From Tieghemiomyces parasiticus (lineage: Eukaryota > Kickxellomycota > Dimargaritomycetes > Dimargaritales > Dimargaritaceae), in assembly GCA_027575765.1 (NCBI GenBank), contig JANBPT010000080.1, forward strand, positions 16,976 through 80,975: DNA of 64,000 nucleotides, read 5' to 3'. Every line of letters begins with the position of its first letter. The first letter of the stretch is position 1. Below are positions 57,601 through 64,000 of this stretch, one piece after another. The translations under genes and the position numbers were made by a program. The notes below the pieces were generated by a model that had not been told where the DNA came from, did no database searches, and was given only the letters and a program-made list of their open reading frames with translations.

Positions 57601-60600
57601 GGTTTGCTAGATGATCCACCCTTTGTACCGTCAAACTACTTACCCATGTATGGTATCAGCTCCGTACCGAAGGGCACGAACAATAGCCCGCCCGCATGAC
57701 CACTCGGCTTCGCCAGTATACGTTTCGGATGCCTGGGATAACATGCTAACGAACAAAGGCCGCCGCTCTGACTACAAACAACGTTGGGATCTACATCGCT
57801 GTTCGGACGTGGACCACTCCAGACTTCTGCACCCGTCGACTATTATCGGCAGGAGAATTCTTTCCCTGTTAGGCAAGAACACCATAAAGCACCGGGAGTT
57901 ATGCGTTGGCATTAAACGGTCAGGCCGACGTAATGGGTGGCTGCCGAATTAACAGCTAAGGAGGTGGACGATTGCCTTTCTGCCCGCAGTAGTACAGCAA
58001 ACGAGGGAAGGGCGAAAATGGTGCTACTGCGCAGGGCTACCTAGTCGTTCCTTCACCTAGATTCGCCAGTCTTGCCGCTCTTTAGCGGAGCCTACGTGGG
58101 ATGCGTTACCAGGTTCCGCTGATAGTGTAACGGAAACCGGCGAAGAAGACCTAGCGCCGTTACAGTAGGGCCTGGTCCAACGCCCCGAGCAGCAGCCACA
58201 CGCAGCCTCTATTTTAGACTCGATCCGGGCGATCTTGTACATAACCGTCCGTGGGCTGGGTGATAACCCACCAGGAAGGCTCAGGTTCACAGTGGTGGTG
58301 TTTCTTTTTTTATATATTCAGAGCCTTCGCATGGACGTGGCGAAGCTGACCACTACCCCCTTATTCTCAACTTCCCTAATGGGGTGAACTGATGCACTTC
58401 TCAGCTTGGGTAACCCTGTAAGTTCGATGGAGACCTCCGACTTACCTTCTCTTGTCGAAGCGCTAAGGGGTTGGCCATCATCCGTTTACTCATCTTTGGT
58501 GGGACAAATGACGGTCAGACTATAGGGTTCCGGGACGCGGAGCTCGACTTCCAGGTGTACTCTATTGTAGTATCATCTGCCTGGCACACACATACCCACT
58601 TACCTCCCTCTCCTAGGGCACAGGCGGGAGCGAGACTAGGGGGTGTGGTGGCTGTTGTTCGTTTTTTTCTAGTTCCAGAGCTATGTGGCGACCCTCCTCC
58701 CATTCGCCCTCCAGCTAGCCCCAACGCCATCCCCGTACTTGTGCTTCTTTTTCCCTACCCCACACTGTGCCCCCTTCCCCTCCCACCTTCCTCCTGGATT
58801 CACTCCACACAGTGTCAGCGCGACCGGCGGTATTAGGGAGCACTGCCAGTCCGCCACTTATGCCCAGGTTATTCTTCGCTTTCGCCGCTGGAGCCACACT
58901 GTCCCTCGGCCTCCTGCGTTTCATGGTTCTGTCGGGTAGCATAAGGTGGGAACCTGGCAAGGTGTGTTGCGAAGCCCGACGGTCTTCACCCACGTACACA
59001 CTGCGACAAGGAGCCTTGCAGTTCCCTTATTGCACCTCCGGCCGCTCGTTATTATTTTTTAGCTAGAGCCAAGCCGGCCCCTCGATTCATAGCCGCCTTT
59101 CCCCTGGCGTGCTCGTGATCCGGAGCGGCTACGCAGGTGGAGGCCAGCAAGCGGCCGGTACCTGGCCTGCTAGCCTGTTCCCACCGTCCACTCTGCTCGC
59201 AGCTTCCGGTCGTTACGTGCCACACCACACCGCGTTGCAGGGCTCTTGAGGTATATAAAGACAGAGGTAGGGCGTCGTACGGTTGGCATAGCTAACTGTC
59301 ATCACTGCTCCCCTGTCGTGGCTTGTCCGACATCTTTTCTTCGGGCTCTTGTGTTCGTTAGACCTCCTTGTTGCTGCCAGTAGACCCCCATTCCGCTTTC
59401 TTTTCAACTCTTGGCTTGTACTCTACTGCACGATTAGTTACCACATGACTAGGATTGATACAATTTGTAACCTTTGTAGCCACTGAATCTCAAGACTGTA
59501 AGGCGTACCGTTGTGCACCACCATCCGCCCTTTACGCGTACCCACAACTTGGTACCTTGCCAAGTAAAGCCCTGTGCCGTAGCAGCCTCGCCCTCGACGG
59601 TTGTCTAGACCCGTTCCAACCCGGCCGTGCTTTTCTTGACCCAGTCTTTGTCCGCCCAAAAACCGTTCGACTGGCGACCTCGGAGCACAGCCCACCCATA
59701 TTGCTCAGCGCCCCTCTGGTTTAATCCACTGATTGTGCCACTAGCCCCCACGCGAATCATTCAATTTTCTCGACCCGGCGGCACCCCTCTACCTCATCTC
59801 TCGGCCCAGTCCCCCCCTGCCACTCTGTGGTATCAGTTATCGAGTATTCCGCCCTTGCCCTGTGCGCCCCCCCCCTCTCGCGTTGGGCAATATCTATCCC
59901 CCTCCTTTCCGTATCTTCGATTTCTTCCAACACGCATCCCTGGTTGCCTATCCTCACTCTGCCTGTCCGATATTCGGATCGTCGACCAACCTGCTGTTCG
60001 TTACCATTGGCCTTCCGCACAACTTATATTTGCCCTACCATCGTTGTACACATTTAGGTTCGGGTCCACTATCTTGCGGGCTACACCACAGCGTTCGACG
60101 AGGACCCCTTGCGCTCAACTGTATCCCTAAACCACTCGGCAGCGCTCCCTTGCCCGCCTGACACTCACCACCGGCCCTTGAAAAATCAATAAGGGAATCC
60201 CACTTTCCCAGGTTCAAAGTAAGTACCGCTGACCTCGGTTAGTGATATCCATACTTGTGCATCCCATTGTTAAGCCTATTGCTTAAACAGCGGTCTCTTT
60301 GGGCGTCTCAATTCGGCGTTGATACCATAGCCCAAGCTCCTTTGCTGTGGTTTGTGAGGCTTACGCTTTTAAATCTCCATAACGACTCTTATGCATAAGG
60401 GTAGTATAATCACATTCTCGTTGGCACGCTCTTTCATCGCCTAGTCAATTCGCATTTTCCGGTCATCTCAACGTTGGCGCTTTACCGCGGCTCACGTTGC
60501 TCCTAGACTTGGCCATATATCGCTATGGCCCGTTTTTTGCAATAACTTGCTAATTCCACGCTAGCTGTCTCTGCAACAATAAGACCAGTTTCAAGGTTCG

Positions 60601-61019
60601 AGATCAACAGTTCTCGACCAATGCTTACCATCGCACGTACAAATACTAACCCTGATTTATATTACGATCACTGCCTCTCTTGTTACAATTTCCAGCAGCC
60701 GCTCGACGTCAGCCCCTCCCTGCTCATCGGCTTTATTCAACACTTTACCGAGTGTTCGCAGTCCAAGGCAGATTTACTTGGCTTGTCTCTACATTTACTC
60801 ATAGCACTGTAGCCCCCTTTCGTGCATTCGTATACCCCAATCCAACCGGACTGCGCGCGAGAAACCTGTCCGATCCTGTGCCACTCACCGCCGCTTTGTG
60901 CCGCCCATTTTGTTGTTGTTCGCATCGTCAACTCCCCTGCCGCTGAGTACCAGTAACTCTCCTCATTCTCTTCCCGTCGGCCATCCAGCGCTTCTTGGGC
61001 CTACCGATCGAGGTTTACC
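51694..61019. other. 9.3-kb gene desert
   Basis: The largest stretch without a recognisable gene. Base composition is near balanced from 52 to 58 kb, with only short frames (up to 145 codons at 55450-55887, +) that carry no motif. I found no transposase, reverse transcriptase, terminal repeat or tRNA in it. From about 58.6 kb the plus strand becomes C/T-rich, as ahead of the ankyrin gene, and is probably the long promoter and leader of the bZIP gene at 61020. A possible minus-strand exon (ATG at 58493, MSKRMMANPLALRQEK, donor GTAAGT at 58445) has no convincing continuation. Confidence 0.55.
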
Positions 61020-62357
61020 ATGGCCCAGAATCCCACGTACATCCCCGAGGAGCCCTCGTCGACGTCGTCCATCATGCCCCAGGAGCTCGGCTTCAATCAC
61101 TCGAGCCAGTATTACCTGAACGGTCTCGTACCCGATCTCGTCGCCCACAATACTCTCCAGCCGCCGACATCAGGGGATGGCGTCGGCCAAGCATATCACG
61201 CCGACGAAGCGGGTACGTCGCGGTCGTCAAGTACTCAGGTTTCGCCCAGTGGGGACGCCGGTTTACGGTACAGTGGCTTCTCCCACGCCCAACCCCAGCG
61301 GTCTGTTCCTGCAGCGATTTCTCAGGCAATGAACACCCCTTCCCAGCTATCTCTGTACCAGCGACGCATGAGTAGCAACGGTTCCAAGAAGATCACGCCC
61401 CTCTGCGCGCCGACCCTACTGACGGCCACGCAAGACCAGCTTCTCGCCCTTTACTCCCCCACCGCGCCCAGCTCCTTCAATGCGTCCACTCCCGTGTCTG
61501 CCACGTTCAGCGCCCCGCACACACCCTACGGTATGGGCATGGTGGACATGGCCAACGGCAGCATGCCGTACTCGGCCGACCCTACCTACACCGCTCGTCA
61601 CTTCCACCCCTACCTCCCAGCGTCGGCCTCCCCGTCGCCAACCGATGGTAGTTTCAGCCACCGCATCCCCTCACAAAACGGCTACCTGATGCACACTCCG
61701 ACCGCGGGCGAGTTTTCCGGATTCGATATCGGGTTCAAATCAGGGGCCTACCTCGGTCCCGACGATGATGGCCCGGATGATGGTAATGGGGACGCCCAGG
61801 ACAACGGAGCCGACGACAATGGCAATGTCGACCCCGCCCTTCGCCGTCGAATCAATCGGCGTAGAGAACGCAACCGCCTCGCCGCCCGCCGCAGCCGTGA
61901 AAAGCGGACACAATACATCACCGATCTGCAAACCCAGAATGCACTCTTGTCGCGACAGTATATGCACCTACACCAGCAATTCAAGGTCTGCGTCGAGGAA
62001 CTCAGCCAGTACCGTCGTCTCTACCCGTCCCCGGTCACTCCTGGTTTCGCCATGCCTACCACCCCCGCCGGTGTCCACGTCTCGATGCCGACTCAGCCGC
62101 CGAGTACCATACACGGTCAGCACCAAGCGTCTGCTTACCACGCTATGCCCCCGTCACCGGCCTTTCCCTCTGGCCTGGTATCTCCTAGCCCTTTCGGATG
62201 CGTCCCTCCGTCGCCTGGTTATCCGTATCTCCTCTCACAGCCCAATGCCTCGCCGAGTGGCGGTGGTTATTCAGTCGGAACCTATGCGCCTAGTGTATCA
62301 GTAGTGGCGAGCGAAGCCACCGCTACAGCGGTCACCGATGGTACCCAACACTCCTAA
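61020..62357 (+). CDS. bZIP transcription factor
   Basis: A 445-residue single-exon nuclear factor. The bZIP lies at about 275-335: basic region NRRRERNRLAARRSREKR with the N-x2-A-A-x2-S-R signature, followed by a heptad zipper (ITDLQTQNALLSRQYMHLHQ, then VCVEELSQYRRLY). The AARRSREK core is that of CREB/ATF- or GCN4-like bZIPs rather than of the Yap class, so it differs from the factor at 21.7-22.8 kb. Residues 1-230 and 340-445 are Ser/Pro/Gln/Tyr-rich, likely activation domains; an acidic Asp/Gly/Asn run (DDDGPDDGNGDAQDNGADDN) precedes the basic region. The ATG has a good context (ACCATGG). A long pyrimidine-rich leader is probable. Confidence 0.93.
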   Translation: MAQNPTYIPEEPSSTSSIMPQELGFNHSSQYYLNGLVPDLVAHNTLQPPTSGDGVGQAYHADEAGTSRSSSTQVSPSGDAGLRYSGFSHAQPQRSVPAAISQAMNTPSQLSLYQRRMSSNGSKKITPLCAPTLLTATQDQLLALYSPTAPSSFNASTPVSATFSAPHTPYGMGMVDMANGSMPYSADPTYTARHFHPYLPASASPSPTDGSFSHRIPSQNGYLMHTPTAGEFSGFDIGFKSGAYLGPDDDGPDDGNGDAQDNGADDNGNVDPALRRRINRRRERNRLAARRSREKRTQYITDLQTQNALLSRQYMHLHQQFKVCVEELSQYRRLYPSPVTPGFAMPTTPAGVHVSMPTQPPSTIHGQHQASAYHAMPPSPAFPSGLVSPSPFGCVPPSPGYPYLLSQPNASPSGGGYSVGTYAPSVSVVASEATATAVTDGTQHS

Positions 62358-62944
62358 GACGACTTTCCAACTTGCTAGACCTTGATGTCCGTTATTGACC
62401 TAGGTTATCTAGAACTCTCATAACTCATCAGTCTCACACTACCCGCCCCTCAGATTGCCCTAGCCGCATCACGCACTACCATAGCTGCCTTGGGCACTTC
62501 CGTGCTCTCTAGACACATTCACTTGATGGTCTTTTATTACTGACATGCTTTCAAAGCTTCCTCATTTTATGTATTGCCATTCACTGCGTAGCCTAATTTA
62601 GCCTTAAGTCTTTATTAACCCCTTGGACCCTAGTTATCCATTAGCCTTGCATATTTTTTATCGCTTCCTTCACTCGTTGACCCCTGTATCATAGCCTGCC
62701 ATTAAATCCATTGCATTTCTATGGTGTTCCATTCCGCCTTGTGAGTTATAAGGCACGATCAATCTAGATCCATGGACAATAGGTGGGCAGCAAAAAGTGG
62801 GAGGTGATTGCGAATCAAAGGCAACTTACCAATGATTAGACCTGACGTAGGATGCGGATTGTGATTACTGAGATGCTTGCAAGGGCAACAGCAAAATCGG
62901 AAAAAAGAGAGTCGTAAAAATTCATCTCTATTTAAAAAAATGAT
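62358..62944. other. Intergenic between bZIP gene and tRNA-Asn
   Basis: About 590 bp, AT-rich, containing the bZIP 3' flank and, at 62932-62940, the A-run that is the minus-strand Pol III terminator of tRNA-Asn. Nothing else recognised. Confidence 0.6.
62934..62940 (-). terminator. Pol III T-run terminator of tRNA-Asn
   Basis: A run of A on the plus strand, so T7 on the minus strand, begins a few bases past the tRNA 3' end. Confidence 0.8.
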
Positions 62945-63018
62945 CGCTCCTGGGTGGGCTTGAACCACCAACCTCCTGATTAACAGTCAGACGCGCTAGC
63001 CGATTGCGCCACAGAAGC
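62945..63018 (-). tRNA. tRNA-Asn(GTT)
   Basis: A 74-nt cloverleaf, no intron. Acceptor stem GCTTCTG pairs with CAGGAGC (one T-G pair), discriminator G. D-arm GGCGCAATCGGCTAGCGC; anticodon stem CTGA-type arm encloses CTGTTAA, anticodon GTT. T-loop TTCAAGC within GGTGG/CCACC stem. Confidence 0.95.
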
Positions 63019-63275
63019 GGATGTTTTTGTTGCGACATTGGGCGGTTAGGCGGCCAAAGTCAAGGGCAGAAGAGTGGCAGTCGGCCAACTCTTGCTGTCA
63101 GTCAGGGGGAACGGCGCAGTCGGCGCAAAAGATACAGAGTAAGTCGAGCGCAGACGGCGCTAAAGAAAACGGTCAGAAATGAGTCTAAAGTTTATTTATT
63201 CAGGGCAGACACAAGATATTAAATATGGAAGGAATATCGGCGATGACGCCTTAATCGTTGATGACGAAGCCTCTT

Positions 63276-63306
63276 CCAGCCTTTATCAGGTAGTGATAAA
63301 GGCTGG
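63276..63306. repeat. Perfect 13-bp inverted repeat, 5-nt loop
   Basis: CCAGCCTTTATCA, loop GGTAG, then TGATAAAGGCTGG. A perfect 13-bp stem. On either strand it lacks a following T-run, so it is not a simple bacterial-type terminator. Confidence 0.95.
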
Positions 63307-63334
63307 CTTAATCTTAGGTATCGGAGGTGATTGA

Positions 63335-63356
63335 GTTGTGGACGACGATCCACAAC
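63335..63356. repeat. Perfect 8-bp inverted repeat, 6-nt loop
   Basis: GTTGTGGA, loop CGACGA, TCCACAAC, 28 bp after the 13-bp hairpin. Confidence 0.92.
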
Positions 63357-63775
63357 ATTTTAGTGGAGCTCAGATAGTATCTGTACTCCTAACGATTCCT
63401 GGTGGGCAAACACAACTACCCAGACGCGCTAACTCGTTGTTAACCCCACCAGGGGATGCAAACGCGTCTCCAAAAGACATGGGAAAATCCCTACGCATGT
63501 GGGACGCAGATCCGGCCAAACCCCCACCAATGGGCTGCAGGATTTCCCATGGCTTTAGTTTCATACTTTTCGATTTTATTAGTTACATCTTAGGTTGCCA
63601 GTAAGTTATCCACCAGCCTAAATAACTGAGGCGACCAAAACTATGATTTAGAGAACATATGTTATTTTATCTTATTTAAGGCCCGAGCTTTTACACCTAA
63701 TAACTTGGGGAGTGTTTTTCCCTACCCTGCCTTGGGGTACCTGGTTTGTCATTAAAATTGGTTTATATATCTATT

Positions 63776-63795
63776 CTTCACATTTTTGTGTGAAG
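63776..63795. repeat. Perfect 7-bp inverted repeat, T-rich loop
   Basis: CTTCACA, loop TTTTTG, TGTGAAG. Confidence 0.9.
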
Positions 63796-63906
63796 CCAAG
63801 CACGGGTTCTCCCTTTGAAGAGCTGTAGTAGGCCGCTCCTACACAGGAAGTAAAAGAAAAGAAAGAAAAGAGACTGGGCGACCTCTGGGAGAGGCCCGGA
63901 AGAGAC

Positions 63907-63927
63907 GGAGGGCCAGCCAGGCCCTCC
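63907..63927. repeat. Perfect 8-bp GC-rich inverted repeat
   Basis: GGAGGGCC, loop AGCCA, GGCCCTCC; immediately preceded by another nested hairpin (CCTCT-GGG-AGAGG). Confidence 0.93.
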
Positions 63928-64000
63928 ACCAATTAGCGCAAATCATTTATTATAGTCATAGTATATAAGCTGGGCCAAGTATGCAACACAGGGCCTGGCA

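Larger units (their letters stand above)
63019..64000. other. Hairpin-rich AT-rich tract 5' of tRNA-Asn, origin unknown
   Basis: No gene recognised. From 63.27 kb to 63.93 kb the sequence holds at least five inverted repeats with short loops (see separate repeat entries), plus an imperfect dyad linking 63478-63490 with 63539-63551 and a nested GGGC/CCTCT-GGG-AGAGG/CCC structure near 63876-63897. The plus-strand frame of 88 codons across 63338-63604 shows no known domain. The position, upstream of a tRNA gene, is a known landing zone for some retroelements and other insertions, but no LTR or coding remnant is visible. Confidence 0.5.

Noticed and set aside
58300..58493. Possible minus-strand first exon MSKRMMANPLALRQEK with GTAAGT donor
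   Set aside because: No downstream exon continues in phase with protein-like sequence; the other open frame here is within chance length.
1..64000. CRISPR arrays, insertion sequences, ribosome binding sites or operons
   Set aside because: The window is eukaryotic nuclear DNA; no regularly spaced direct repeats or bacterial signals were seen.

Overview
The window is nuclear DNA of a fungus. Two bZIP factors, a Zn2Cys6 transcription factor, a FEX-type fluoride exporter, a Vhc1-type cation-chloride cotransporter and GT-AG introns with GTAAGT-like donors all point there. The presence of an FHF-complex FHIP homologue (absent from budding yeasts) and of a multi-exon eIF2B-beta, together with highly diverged secreted proteins, suits a filamentous or early-diverging lineage. 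A Zoopagomycota/Kickxellomycotina-like origin is only a guess from overall feel; no marker in the window proves it.

Layout. 1-427: last two exons of APC10/DOC1 (+). 683-3874: FHIP (-). 4898-6853: Zn2Cys6 factor (-). 6.9-12.5 kb: gene desert. 12.5-15.8 kb: two tandem secreted proteins (+) that appear to be ancient paralogues. 16.2-20.2 kb: cation-chloride cotransporter (-). 21.7-22.8 kb: Yap-like bZIP with one intron (-). 24.4-25.7 kb: an unresolved, possibly spliced locus (-). 26.4-27.7 kb: GET4 (+). 28.07 kb: tRNA-Thr(CGT) (+). 31.6-35.3 kb: large ankyrin-repeat protein (+). 37.1-39.1 kb: six-exon orphan gene (+). 39.7-41.8 kb: eIF2B-beta/GCD7, six exons (+). 42.07-51.69 kb: five minus-strand genes head to tail (FEX1, RPT4, NUP54, a HAD 'Swiss army knife' protein, MPC1). 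51.7-61.0 kb: a second gene desert. 61.0-62.4 kb: bZIP factor (+). 62.95-63.02 kb: tRNA-Asn(GTT) (-). 63.2-63.95 kb: an unexplained tract dense in perfect hairpins.

Most protein genes are unrelated housekeeping functions (cell cycle, proteasome, translation, nuclear pore, tail-anchored protein delivery, dynein adaptors, pyruvate import, ion homeostasis), so no operon-like logic is expected. The parts not explained by known families are the secreted paralogue pair, the orphan six-exon gene, the spliced locus near 25 kb and the hairpin tract at the right edge. Exon boundaries below were placed by eye from splice consensus, reading phase and family knowledge; no alignment was run.
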